NCBI GenBank assembly: GCA_028822985.1
Contig: JAPKCK010000005.1
Location: 1-64,000, forward strand
From: Aquiluna sp.
GTDB taxonomy: Bacteria; Actinomycetota; Actinomycetes; Actinomycetales; Microbacteriaceae
Reading direction: 5' to 3'
Length of the DNA: 64,000 nucleotides
Position numbers and translations under genes: made by a program. Shown one piece after another: positions 54,970 to 63,091 of the stretch (position 1 is the stretch's first letter; each line of letters opens with the position of its first letter). The notes below the pieces were generated by a model. That model searched no databases, was not told the DNA's origin, and saw nothing but the letters and a program-made list of their open reading frames with translations.

Positions 54970-56286
54970 TTGAAATTGAGCAAAATTATAGGCTTCGAGG
55001 TCGGAGACATCCGGTTCCCTACGTCAAAAACTCTAGTTGGGTCGGATGCGATGAATGCGGACCCGGATTACTCGGCAGCATATTTAGAAATTAAAACTGA
55101 TTCTCCGGATGGCCTCTCCGGCCACGGCTTCGTCTTTACCATAGGCCGGGGAAATGATGTTCAGGTGGCAGCAATTAGAGCCCTGGAAACAATGTTCTCA
55201 GGTGAGACCGTGGAGGATTTGCTAAATGACATGGGGAAAACCTGGAAACTAATGGTTCACGACTCGCAGTTTAGGTGGCTAGGACCGGAAAAAGGCGTGA
55301 TGCACATGGCTATCGGAGCCGTCATCAATGCGCTTTGGGATCTGAAGGCGAAGCGAGAAGGGCTACCCCTTTGGTTGATGCTAGCCAACATGTCGCCGGA
55401 ACAGCTGGCGGACTTGGTCGACTACAGGTACATCTCGGACATGATTTCCAGAGAAGGGGCGGTAGAGATCTTTGAGAGACAGCTTTCCTCTCGAAATGAG
55501 CGAATTGAGAATCTGACCGCGAGTGGTTATCCCGCCTACACAACCAGCCCCGGCTGGCTGGGCTACGACGATGAAAAACTGACTAGGTTGTGCCACGAGG
55601 CCAAGGCTGAGGGTTTCGGTCAAATAAAACTTAAAGTCGGTGCAGATCTGGAGGACGACAAGAGGCGGCTCCGCATCGCGAGAGAAGTGCTAGGACCGGA
55701 TTATCCGATCGCAGTCGATGCCAACCAGCGTTGGGGGGTTCAAGAGGCAATTGACTGGATAAATGCGCTCAAGCCCCATAATCCGGCCTGGGTAGAGGAG
55801 CCCACCAGTCCTGACGACATTTTGGGACATGCGTCAATTGCAAAGGCCGTCGCTCCGATAAAGATTGCTACAGGAGAAAACTGCGGGGGCAGGGTGATGT
55901 TCAAACAGTTCATGCAGGCAGACGCGATGCAGGTTGTTCAGATAGACGCCACGCGGGTGGCGGGAGTCAACGAAAATATCGCCATCATGCTGATGGCTCA
56001 AAAAGCTGGACTTCCCGTTTGCCCACACGCCGGCGGCGTCGGTCTGTGCGAAGCGGTTCAGCATTTGTCAATGTTTGATTTCGTTGCTATTTCTGGGACT
56101 ATGCAGAATCGAGTTATCGAGTTTGTCGACCACTTGCATGAGCACTTCGTGGACCCCGTCGTGATAGCGCAAGGACACTATCGAGCGCCACTTAAAGCAG
56201 GTTCTAGCCAAGAAATGCTTGTGACATCTAGGGAGAAGTATCGATTCCCCACCGGCGCGGAATGGAGAGATCAAAATCGAATCTAA
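54970..56286 (+). CDS. L-fuconate dehydratase (enolase superfamily)
   Basis: A 438-residue dehydratase of the FucD/ENOSF1 type, converting L-fuconate to 2-keto-3-deoxy-L-fuconate. The diagnostic N-terminus DIRFPTSKTLVGSDAMNADPDYSAAY and GHGFVFTIGRGND are present. Catalytic residues are in order: KLK (about 220-222), VDANQRW, VEEPTSPDD, ATGENC (about 300-305) and the His of CPHAGG (about 352). TTG 54970 has AGGA five bases upstream. It is the first gene of the island, 4 bp before the aldo/keto reductase. A related L-galactonate or D-arabinonate substrate cannot be excluded. Confidence 0.88.
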   Translation: MKLSKIIGFEVGDIRFPTSKTLVGSDAMNADPDYSAAYLEIKTDSPDGLSGHGFVFTIGRGNDVQVAAIRALETMFSGETVEDLLNDMGKTWKLMVHDSQFRWLGPEKGVMHMAIGAVINALWDLKAKREGLPLWLMLANMSPEQLADLVDYRYISDMISREGAVEIFERQLSSRNERIENLTASGYPAYTTSPGWLGYDDEKLTRLCHEAKAEGFGQIKLKVGADLEDDKRRLRIAREVLGPDYPIAVDANQRWGVQEAIDWINALKPHNPAWVEEPTSPDDILGHASIAKAVAPIKIATGENCGGRVMFKQFMQADAMQVVQIDATRVAGVNENIAIMLMAQKAGLPVCPHAGGVGLCEAVQHLSMFDFVAISGTMQNRVIEFVDHLHEHFVDPVVIAQGHYRAPLKAGSSQEMLVTSREKYRFPTGAEWRDQNRI

Positions 56287-56290
56287 GTCC

Positions 56291-57283
56291 TTGGGCCGGG
56301 GCCCTATTTCCGCACCGACTCTTTCCCTTGGTTCTGCCCCGATCGGCAACCTTCTGAAGATCACGCCAGAAGAAGATGCTCTGGATGCAGTCCGTGCGGC
56401 CTGGGAGGGAGGAGTGAGGTACTTCGACACTGCTCCGCACTATGGCCTAGGCCTGGCAGAGCGTCGTTTAGGTCAAGCACTGGCGACATACCCACGCTCT
56501 GAATATCTAATTTCTACCAAAGTCGGAAGACTGCTGACACCCACTTCTGACTTCCCCGGGGAAACGGACCTCGAGGATGGATTCATGGTGCCTAAGGATT
56601 TCATTCGAGATCTGGACTACTCCGGCGATGCCGTAATGCGGTCGATAGAACAGTCACTCAAGAGAATGAATACCGATTACGTTGACATCGTCTATGTGCA
56701 TGATCCTGACGAGCATTACGAGGAGGCGCTAAACGGCGCACTGCCAGCGTTGTCAAGGCTTCGGGACGAGGGAGTAATCAAAAGCTTCGGCTGTGGAATG
56801 AATCAAGCAGAAATGCTTGCGGATTTCGTAAGAAATAGCGACCTAGACGTCATCATGTTGGCGGGTAGATACACACTGCTAGACCAGGGGGCCCTGGAAG
56901 CCTTGCTTCCTCTAGCTGTGGAAAAAAATGTCAGCGTCGTGGCAGCTGGCGTCTTCAACTCGGGACTGCTGTCGAAAAATCGACCAGCGTCAGACGCGTC
57001 TTATAATTACATTCCAGCCACCATTGAGATGATGTCGAAGGCAAACCGCATTGCGGATATTTGTGAGTCATACGGAGTCGAATTACCAGCGGTCGCCGCC
57101 CAATTCCCGCTCGGGCATGATGCGGTGGCTAACATCTGTCTGGGAGCAAGGACACGCGAGCAAGTAGAACGAAACGTCAGTCTTTTTGAAGTGAATATCC
57201 CCGTCCAGCTATGGGAAGAACTTGGTGAATCCGGTGTTGTCAAAAAAGAGTCAGTAGCAAACTTTCTCGGCGAAGCTGGCTAG
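56291..57283 (+). CDS. Aldo/keto reductase (L-fucose/D-threo-aldose dehydrogenase type)
   Basis: A 330-residue TIM-barrel NAD(P) oxidoreductase. The catalytic tetrad is complete: Asp46 and Tyr51 in DTAPHYG, Lys77 in STKVGRLL, and His137 in VHDPDEH. The GSAPIGNLL start and ALDAVRAAWEGGVRYFDTAPHYG follow the D-threo-aldose 1-dehydrogenase/galactose dehydrogenase branch, which oxidises L-fucose to its lactone. Position next to fuconate dehydratase supports this. The start is TTG 56291, without a clear Shine-Dalgarno. Confidence 0.85.
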   Translation: MGRGPISAPTLSLGSAPIGNLLKITPEEDALDAVRAAWEGGVRYFDTAPHYGLGLAERRLGQALATYPRSEYLISTKVGRLLTPTSDFPGETDLEDGFMVPKDFIRDLDYSGDAVMRSIEQSLKRMNTDYVDIVYVHDPDEHYEEALNGALPALSRLRDEGVIKSFGCGMNQAEMLADFVRNSDLDVIMLAGRYTLLDQGALEALLPLAVEKNVSVVAAGVFNSGLLSKNRPASDASYNYIPATIEMMSKANRIADICESYGVELPAVAAQFPLGHDAVANICLGARTREQVERNVSLFEVNIPVQLWEELGESGVVKKESVANFLGEAG

Positions 57284-57460
57284 CGAAGACCAAAAATGAG
57301 GAACATCTCGAGGCTCAAGACCATCTATTGCGACGCAACTGCAGTTCGGTGCTCGAGCCCAATAAAGTTCCACTGCGGACAAAATTACCCGACTTAAGAT
57401 TGCTGGCCCGCTGGGACTGCCAGCGACAGGCCTCGAGGCCCGTCTCGACAGGGAGATTCT

Positions 57461-57489
57461 TTGCAAAACCCAATAGGATACATGATATT
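57461..57489 (+). promoter_or_regulatory. Putative promoter of the second island operon
   Basis: TTGCAA (57461-57466) and GATATT (57484-57489) are separated by 17 bp. The shared element fills the spacer. Transcription would start near 57496, about 40 bases before TTG 57538. Confidence 0.4.
57473..57483 (+). promoter_or_regulatory. Shared island element, copy 2 (ATAGGATACAT)
   Basis: This 11-bp word is identical to the reverse complement of the copy at 62992-63002. It lies between the proposed -35 and -10 of the second operon, a typical operator position. Confidence 0.45.
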
Positions 57490-57537
57490 GTAGTAAAGTT
57501 GAGGTCAATAAGCGACGCAGCTGAATTGGAGACCCTG

Positions 57538-58680
57538 TTGATAAACCCTGGAGAAACGGTCCAACTAAAAGGGATGACCTGGGATCACAGCCGAGGAATC
57601 GACGGCCTTCTGGCTCTCGACAAGGAGCTGCAGGATACCTTTGGGGTCAGCATTGACTGGCAGTCGCGTTCCCTCCTTGCCTTCGGAGACCAGCACATCT
57701 CGTCTTTTGCGTCCGAGTTCGACTTTTTGGTGATTGACCATCCTCACGTGCCGGATGCGGCGGATTCAAGCTCAATTTTGGCCCTAGATCATTGGTTGCC
57801 GAGCGCGACGATAGACCAACTCTCGCTGGAAAGCGTTGGGGACTCTCATGATTCTTACGCCTACAGGGGCAACATTTGGGCTTTCGGAATTGACGCAGCC
57901 GCGCAGGTATCCGCCTATCGGCTAGGAGGGAACGCCCCTCCGCCGTATTGGGCGGACGTGCTGGAGGATGCAAAAGAGGGCAAAGTTTTGTGGCCGTACA
58001 AGCCAGTCGATGCGTTCAGTACATTTGCTACCATGATGGCTCAACTGGGTAGCCCGCTTCTCACGCCCGGGAATACTTTGCATAAGAAAACTGCGCGTGA
58101 AGTGTTTTCATTCTTGATTGAGCTTGCCAGTCACGTGCCGAATGAGTGCGCCGAGTACAACCCAATCGATGTGGCAGAGATCTTGTCTACAACACGAGAC
58201 TTCGACTACAGCCCCGCGCTTTATGGATACACGAACTACTCGAGGGTTGGCTTCCGCGAAAACCTCCTCCAGTACAGCGATGTCGTTTCTTTTGATGGCA
58301 GGGCAACCGGATCGCAGATGGGCGGGGCGGGAATTGCGGTTTCGAGTTCGTCAAAGCATCCTGAACTGGCTTCGCAGGTAGCCGCCTTCCTTGCGCTCGC
58401 ACCGGCCCAAATGGGGGCGTACACGGTTGGAGGCGGTCAGCCTGGCAATCTACGAGCTTGGCTTTCGCCGGAGCTAAACGAATTAACAAATAACTTTTTT
58501 AGGTACACGCTTCGAACTCTTGAAAATGCCTGGGTAAGGCCCAGAATTTTGGGATATCCCGATTACCAACTCGCCTTCTCCTTGGTTGTCAGCGAGGCCC
58601 TTACCGCCCGCAAATTTACCGAAGCAACACTCAACGAGCTCGAATCACTTTCCGACGTCCACCTAAGGGAGGCATTTTGA
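57538..58680 (+). CDS. Solute-binding-protein homologue without signal peptide
   Basis: About 380 residues with the fold pattern of extracellular solute-binding family 1 (sugar type). It begins LKGMTWDHSRGIDGLLALDKEL, continues with FDFLVIDHPHVPDA, and has the AFGIDAAAQVSAYR and GGAGIAVSSSSKHPELASQVAAFLAL segments. There is no hydrophobic leader or lipobox, so it should stay in the cytoplasm. TTG 57538 is chosen for its GGAG six bases upstream; ATG 57574 is the main alternative, and an upstream extension to 57328 is unlikely. It is coupled to the MaoC gene by a TTGA overlap. Its role (ligand sensor, enzyme or chaperone) is unknown. Confidence 0.75.
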   Translation: MINPGETVQLKGMTWDHSRGIDGLLALDKELQDTFGVSIDWQSRSLLAFGDQHISSFASEFDFLVIDHPHVPDAADSSSILALDHWLPSATIDQLSLESVGDSHDSYAYRGNIWAFGIDAAAQVSAYRLGGNAPPPYWADVLEDAKEGKVLWPYKPVDAFSTFATMMAQLGSPLLTPGNTLHKKTAREVFSFLIELASHVPNECAEYNPIDVAEILSTTRDFDYSPALYGYTNYSRVGFRENLLQYSDVVSFDGRATGSQMGGAGIAVSSSSKHPELASQVAAFLALAPAQMGAYTVGGGQPGNLRAWLSPELNELTNNFFRYTLRTLENAWVRPRILGYPDYQLAFSLVVSEALTARKFTEATLNELESLSDVHLREAF

Positions 58681-59132
58681 CTAGATATCTCGAAGAGTTT
58701 CAAGTGGGTGAATCTCGCATAAGTCATGGCAGGACAATCACCGAGGCGGACATTGTTTTACATGCTGGCCAGACGGGCGATTTTTACCCCCATCACATGG
58801 ACGCTGTCTTCTGCGCCACCCAGCCTTTTGGTCAGCGGATGGCGCACGGCACACTTGTTCTCTCGGTCGGAGTAGGACTTCTTGCAGGCGATGTGAACGA
58901 AGTTGCCTTGAGCTATGGCTACGAAAAAGTCAGGTTCATCAGGCCTGTATTCATCGGGGACACTATTCGCTCAAGAGCCACCGTTTCTGGCATTAGGGAT
59001 AACCCCAAAAACCAAAGTGAGTCGGGGTTTTTGGATGAATTAGTGGAAGTTATCAATCAAAAGGACGAGACGGTTCTAGCCATGAGCAAGATTTATCTGA
59101 TTAGCAAGAATCCCAATCTGAGCTCGAAATAG
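58677..59132 (+). CDS. MaoC family dehydratase (hotdog fold), first copy
   Basis: A 151-residue single-hotdog hydratase/dehydratase acting on acyl-CoA thioesters. The catalytic Asp and His are in TGDFYPHHMD (near residues 34-43) and the substrate-binding segment PFGQRMAHGTLVLSVGVGLL follows. The start is TTG 58677 with GGGAGG upstream, and the frame overlaps the preceding stop. It could hydrate an enoyl-CoA formed after the CoA-transferase step encoded downstream; the substrate is unknown. Confidence 0.85.
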   Translation: MTRYLEEFQVGESRISHGRTITEADIVLHAGQTGDFYPHHMDAVFCATQPFGQRMAHGTLVLSVGVGLLAGDVNEVALSYGYEKVRFIRPVFIGDTIRSRATVSGIRDNPKNQSESGFLDELVEVINQKDETVLAMSKIYLISKNPNLSSK

Positions 59133-59148
59133 GAAGAAGGAGAGACGC

Positions 59149-60009
59149 GTGACAGACCTACACACACCCAGGCACTCAATCGACACCCATCAGCACCTAT
59201 GGGTAATTTCCGAGAGAAGCTATGACTGGCTGGTACCTGAATACGGGCCAATTTTCGATGATTTTCGCATGGAAGACGTCTCGGACGATATCAATGCTTC
59301 GGGTATAACAGGAACAGTGCTGGTTCAAGCAGCAGACACCTACGAAGATACTTTTTATATGCTCTCCGTAGCGGAGAAAACTCCTTCGATCTCTGGAGTG
59401 GTGGCTTGGGTTCCTTTGGATAGGCCAGAAGAAGCAGCCGCTGCCCTGTCGATGTTCAAGAGGGCCCCCATCATTAAGGGAATTCGAAATCTAACGCATA
59501 ATTACGAGGACCCGAGGTGGATTTTGCGCCCCGAAATAGCCGATTCGCTGAAGATGGTGGAAGAGCACGGATATACGCTAGATATGGTGAGCGTGAATTC
59601 AGAGCATAATCACGCAATCGTTGCTCTTGCCAAGCGTCATCCAGGCCTTAAAATTGTGATTGATCACATGTCAAAGCCTCCAGTTGCGCAGGGGGAGCTT
59701 AATCCTTGGTCTGATGAAATGTCAGCACTGGCCCTAGAGCCGAACGTTTTTTGCAAAATTTCGGGCCTCAATACCGCATCCGGTAGCGACTGGACTTTCA
59801 ACGACTGGCAGCCATACGTAGATCACGTCGTCGCAAATTTCGGGTCGAATCGAGTGATGCTTGGGAGCGATTGGCCAGTTTCGATTCTAAATGGCGACTT
59901 CCAGGGAGTCTGGAAAGCTCAGCGTGAGGTTATTTCTAACTACACGGTGGACCAGCAGGACGATATTTACTTTCGGTCTGCGAGTAATTTCTACTCCCTA
60001 GGACTCTAG
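59149..60009 (+). CDS. Amidohydrolase family lactonase (L-fuconolactonase-like)
   Basis: A 286-residue COG3618-type amidohydrolase. The metal-binding HxH is in IDTHQHLW (near 12-19). GIRNLTHNYEDP, IVIDHMSKPP and the C-terminal GSDWPVS carry the other conserved His and Asp. Enzymes of this group hydrolyse sugar lactones such as L-fucono-1,5-lactone, linking the aldo/keto reductase and the dehydratase. GTG 59149 is preceded by GAAGGAG. Confidence 0.87.
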   Translation: MTDLHTPRHSIDTHQHLWVISERSYDWLVPEYGPIFDDFRMEDVSDDINASGITGTVLVQAADTYEDTFYMLSVAEKTPSISGVVAWVPLDRPEEAAAALSMFKRAPIIKGIRNLTHNYEDPRWILRPEIADSLKMVEEHGYTLDMVSVNSEHNHAIVALAKRHPGLKIVIDHMSKPPVAQGELNPWSDEMSALALEPNVFCKISGLNTASGSDWTFNDWQPYVDHVVANFGSNRVMLGSDWPVSILNGDFQGVWKAQREVISNYTVDQQDDIYFRSASNFYSLGL

Positions 60010-60034
60010 CCTCGATGTCGGAAGGAATTTTGAG

Positions 60035-61213
60035 ATGATGTCGAAGCAGGAGTTGCCACTTAACGGCACCCTAGTACTGGACTTCAGCCAGTTTCTCGCG
60101 GGCCCAATGGCCGCGATGCGCTTGGGAGATCTCGGTGCGAGGGTTATAAAAATCGAGAGACCAAACGGAGGAGACATTGGCAGAAGGCTGGCCTTCGGCG
60201 GAATCGTTGCCGATGGCGACACCCTTTCATTTCACACCACCAATCGCAATAAAGAGGGTTTTGCTGCGGATCTAAAAAATGCACAGGATAAAGAGAAAAT
60301 TGCAAAACTTTTAGAGCACGCCGATGTGGTCATTCAAAATTTTCGACCGGGGGTAATGGAACGGCTTGGTTTTGGCTACGACGAAGTCTCAAAGAAGAAC
60401 CCAAAAATTATTTACGCAAGCATTAGTGGCTACGGGTCGGTTGGCCCTTGGGCCAAAAGACCGGGCCAGGACCTTCTGGCTCAAAGTCTGTCGGGGTTGC
60501 CTTGGCTAAATGGGTCGGAGGATGATCCACCAACACCTGTTGGTATTGCACTGGCAGACATTATTAGCTCAATCCACTGTGCTCACGGGGTGACGGCTGC
60601 GTTGCTTCGACGGGAAAAGACAGGGCAAGGAGGACAGGTAGAAGTCAGCCTTATGGAGTCAATGCTCGACTTGCAGTTTGAGTTAATCAGTGCACGTCTC
60701 AATGATGCCTCGATCCGAGTCAATCGAGGCTCTTCCGAGTCCGCCCACGCCTTTTTGCCAGCTCCCTACGGCACCTACCCGACTTCAAACGGTTATCTCG
60801 CTCTGGCCATGGGTGAGATTCCTGCACTCGGCGAGATCCTTGGTCTCAGAGCCCTCGAGGCCTATCAGGATCCGGAGACCTGGTGGACCGAGCAGAGTGA
60901 GATCACCGCCCTGATTACGTCACACCTAAAGCACAAACCGACAGAACATTGGCTTGACTTACTCGACGCTAAGGATGTTTGGTGCGCACCAGTTTTGACT
61001 CTTGACGAGCTGGTAGAGCATGACGGGTTTAAGAGCATGGATATGGCACAGAAAATCACCCGCGCTACCCCGGAGGGAGACCTTGACCTCTGGACTACAA
61101 GGGCTCCCATGAGATTTGATGGGATAACGCTGAAGAACTCAACAGGGGCTCCGAGAATCGGCGAGCACAATTCAAAGATTGAGCAGGAGTTTATTAATAG
61201 GGAGACAACGTGA
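60035..61213 (+). CDS. CaiB/BaiF family CoA-transferase
   Basis: A 392-residue family III CoA-transferase. Typical segments are [35 protein letters not shown] (about 13-47), [50 protein letters not shown], and [19 protein letters not shown] with the conserved Asp that carries the acyl group. It moves CoA between carboxylic acids. No acyl-CoA ligase or dehydrogenase is next to it. A Shine-Dalgarno GGAAGGA precedes ATG 60035; ATG 60038 is possible. Confidence 0.88.
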   Translation: MMSKQELPLNGTLVLDFSQFLAGPMAAMRLGDLGARVIKIERPNGGDIGRRLAFGGIVADGDTLSFHTTNRNKEGFAADLKNAQDKEKIAKLLEHADVVIQNFRPGVMERLGFGYDEVSKKNPKIIYASISGYGSVGPWAKRPGQDLLAQSLSGLPWLNGSEDDPPTPVGIALADIISSIHCAHGVTAALLRREKTGQGGQVEVSLMESMLDLQFELISARLNDASIRVNRGSSESAHAFLPAPYGTYPTSNGYLALAMGEIPALGEILGLRALEAYQDPETWWTEQSEITALITSHLKHKPTEHWLDLLDAKDVWCAPVLTLDELVEHDGFKSMDMAQKITRATPEGDLDLWTTRAPMRFDGITLKNSTGAPRIGEHNSKIEQEFINRETT

Positions 61214-61743
61214 AAAATCAAAACTCGGATAAGGCTGCTCGCTACAAGATTCCAGTGTGGAATCAGGACGATAAGCACTACGAAGACTACGAAGTAGGCG
61301 AGCAGGACAGGTCCATACGTCGAACCATCTCCGAGGGGGAGATGATGATCTTTAGCTCGCTACTTGTGGACCTCCACCCATATGTCGCGGACGACATATG
61401 GGCGAGAGAAGAGGGAATTTTCGGGAAGAGAATTGTCCCAGGTGCGCTGGTATTCAGCTATGGCATGGGGCTGATGGCTCACAACAATACCCAAACATTC
61501 AGTTATGGTTACGACCGATTGAGGTTCATAAAACCTGTCTTCGTTGGCGACACGATCTACACCATCAGAACCTTGCTGCGTAAGGAGCCCAAGTACGAAG
61601 AGCTTGGACTGTTCGCAGTCAGTTACGAAGTCTTTCGCGCAGACGATGAGCAAATTGTGCTCTACTGCGAACATCTGCAAACTGTCCGATATAGGGATCC
61701 CTCAACGGCCAGGCTGGAATCAACACATGGGGCACAAGAATGA
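61210..61743 (+). CDS. MaoC family dehydratase, second copy
   Basis: A 177-residue hotdog protein with a 30-residue polar N-terminal extension. The catalytic Asp/His are kept in [11 protein letters not shown] (near residues 57-67), but the following segment is [20 protein letters not shown], with VPG in place of the AHG seen in the first copy. It overlaps the CoA-transferase stop (GTGA) and the next start (ATGA), so all three are translationally coupled. It may form a complex with, or follow, the first MaoC. Confidence 0.82.
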   Translation: MKNQNSDKAARYKIPVWNQDDKHYEDYEVGEQDRSIRRTISEGEMMIFSSLLVDLHPYVADDIWAREEGIFGKRIVPGALVFSYGMGLMAHNNTQTFSYGYDRLRFIKPVFVGDTIYTIRTLLRKEPKYEELGLFAVSYEVFRADDEQIVLYCEHLQTVRYRDPSTARLESTHGAQE

Positions 61744-62816
61744 ACAACGACTTTGATGAAGTCCTAGAGTTTTGCAAATTGTCAATCCCCAAGGCTCACC
61801 ATAAAAGAATCGGAATTGTTGGGGCGGGAGGAATTGTGGCGGGCGCTCATCTACCCGCTTACGCGCTCGCGGGACTTCCGATCCATGGAATAACTGACAT
61901 CGACCATGAGAGAGCGAAGGAGTTGGCCAAGGAGCACGGAATAGTAAATGTATACGACGACTACAAGCAGATGCTCGCTGATCCGGAGATTGAAGTGGTT
62001 GACATTGCTGTCCCTGCAGCCGAGCAGCCCAAAATACTTCTTGCCGCGCTTGCCGCTGGTAAGCACGTCCTCGCCCAGAAGCCTCTCGCAACTTCTGTCG
62101 AGGCCGCTCAAGAACTTGAGGCTGCAAGCGAAGAGTCAGGTTTAGTTGTTGGCGTAAACCAACAACTAAGGTTCGATGAAGGGATTGCGGCAGCTTACAA
62201 GATGGTACAAATGGGCTGGATTGGGAAGGTTTCCAACTTCTCGTTGACTGTGAATCTGGATACGCCCTGGGAGCTGTGGGACTGGGCCAACACCATGGAG
62301 CGGCTGGAAATTATGATTCACTCAATTCACTATCATGACGTAGTGCGATGGTTTCTTGGGGAACCGGAGAGGGTTTACGCGGTCGCGGGGAAGACGCCCG
62401 GCCAAGCTCCAATCGGGGAGACCAGGACTATTTCAACATACACATTTGCCAGTGGTGCGTCTGCCTTGATACATTCCAACCACGTAAATCGCGGAGGCGA
62501 TAACATCGCGGAGTTTCGGATCGACGGAGAATCTGGATCGATCAGAGGTACTTTGGGGTTGCTGTATGACTATCCGGTTGGAAGATTGGACACCTTGGAG
62601 ATCAACTCGCAAGTCCTGCCAACCGAAGGGTGGGTTGCCTACCCCGTGACGAATCGGTGGATTCCAGAGGCCTTTATCGGGACAATGGGATCTGTCCTAT
62701 CGGCAATTTCCGACGGCACTCCGTTGAGAAGCTCAATAAGGGACAATGTAAATACGATTCGACTGATTCACGCGCTTTACAAATCTATCGAAAGCGGGGA
62801 GTCTCAGGCTCTTTGA
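61740..62816 (+). CDS. Gfo/Idh/MocA family oxidoreductase
   Basis: A 358-residue NAD(P)-dependent sugar dehydrogenase-like protein. The Rossmann motif [17 protein letters not shown] is at 25-41. The usual EKP catalytic-lysine motif appears as AQKPLAT near 108, and the [17 protein letters not shown] segment holds the catalytic histidine. The C-terminal alpha/beta domain is complete. It may oxidise a sugar or sugar acid of the same pathway; the substrate is not known. Confidence 0.87.
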   Translation: MNNDFDEVLEFCKLSIPKAHHKRIGIVGAGGIVAGAHLPAYALAGLPIHGITDIDHERAKELAKEHGIVNVYDDYKQMLADPEIEVVDIAVPAAEQPKILLAALAAGKHVLAQKPLATSVEAAQELEAASEESGLVVGVNQQLRFDEGIAAAYKMVQMGWIGKVSNFSLTVNLDTPWELWDWANTMERLEIMIHSIHYHDVVRWFLGEPERVYAVAGKTPGQAPIGETRTISTYTFASGASALIHSNHVNRGGDNIAEFRIDGESGSIRGTLGLLYDYPVGRLDTLEINSQVLPTEGWVAYPVTNRWIPEAFIGTMGSVLSAISDGTPLRSSIRDNVNTIRLIHALYKSIESGESQAL

Positions 62817-62950
62817 GCGCCTCTGTGATAACCCCCGGCTTCCTATTGGGCTCAATCAGTCCTCAACTTTGGTGGGTGTGGAGTCAAGCCTTGAGAAAAT
62901 CAACCAGGCGAATATTGTGATCGAAGCAGAGCCGCCGCGAACCTGCTGCC

Positions 62951-62968
62951 ACAGGCCTTGAAGCCTGT
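62951..62968 (+). terminator. Possible terminator hairpin of the second island operon
   Basis: ACAGGC and GCCTGT form a perfect 6-bp stem around a 6-base loop about 135 bp after the last stop codon. There is no T-run, so it could also be a regulatory stem. Confidence 0.35.
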
Positions 62969-62991
62969 ATTACCAATGTATAACGATAGTT

Positions 62992-63004
62992 ATGTATCCT
63001 ATAC
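62992..63004. promoter_or_regulatory. Shared island element, copy 3 (palindromic GTATCCTATAC)
   Basis: ATGTATCCTAT at 62992-63002 is the exact reverse complement of copy 2. Here it extends into GTAT-CCT-ATAC (62994-63004), a perfect palindrome with a 3-base centre, which suggests binding of a dimeric regulator. It lies about 90 bp upstream of the binding-protein start. Confidence 0.45.
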
Positions 63005-63091
63005 GAAATGAAGAAATGTTCGGTAAGGTTAGCGAATGGAGTGAAGGGAATTACCCTTCGTCCAGAAGTAAAACGGAAGGAACACAACTAA

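Larger units (their letters stand above)
57284..57537. other. 254-bp intergenic region with palindrome and promoter
   Basis: The region separates the dehydratase/reductase pair from the next operon. GGCCTCGAGGCC (57429-57440) is a perfect 12-bp palindrome. A -35/-10 pair lies at 57461-57489 with the second ATAGGATACAT copy between the boxes. The downstream coding frame happens to be open through part of this region, but the translation (Arg/Pro/Ser-rich) has no similarity to solute-binding proteins. Confidence 0.6.
62817..63091. other. 275-bp intergenic region before the binding-protein gene
   Basis: It contains a hairpin (ACAGGC/GCCTGT, 62951-62968) that may end the upstream operon. Next come an ATAAC-GATA-GTTAT inverted repeat and the third shared element, then an 87-base leader-like stretch. 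No gene is seen. The same hairpin-then-element order occurs at 57429-57483. Confidence 0.6.

Noticed and set aside
57251-57508. 85-codon minus-strand frame in the intergenic region
   Set aside because: No recognisable domain or start signal; it overlaps the aldo/keto reductase end and the promoter.
57328-57537. N-terminal extension of the cytoplasmic binding-protein homologue to 57328
   Set aside because: The segment contains the proposed promoter and shared element, and translates to Arg/Pro-rich sequence unlike the family.
62884-63087. 67-codon minus-strand frame before the binding lipoprotein
   Set aside because: It lies in the regulatory region, includes the hairpin and shared element, and matches no family.
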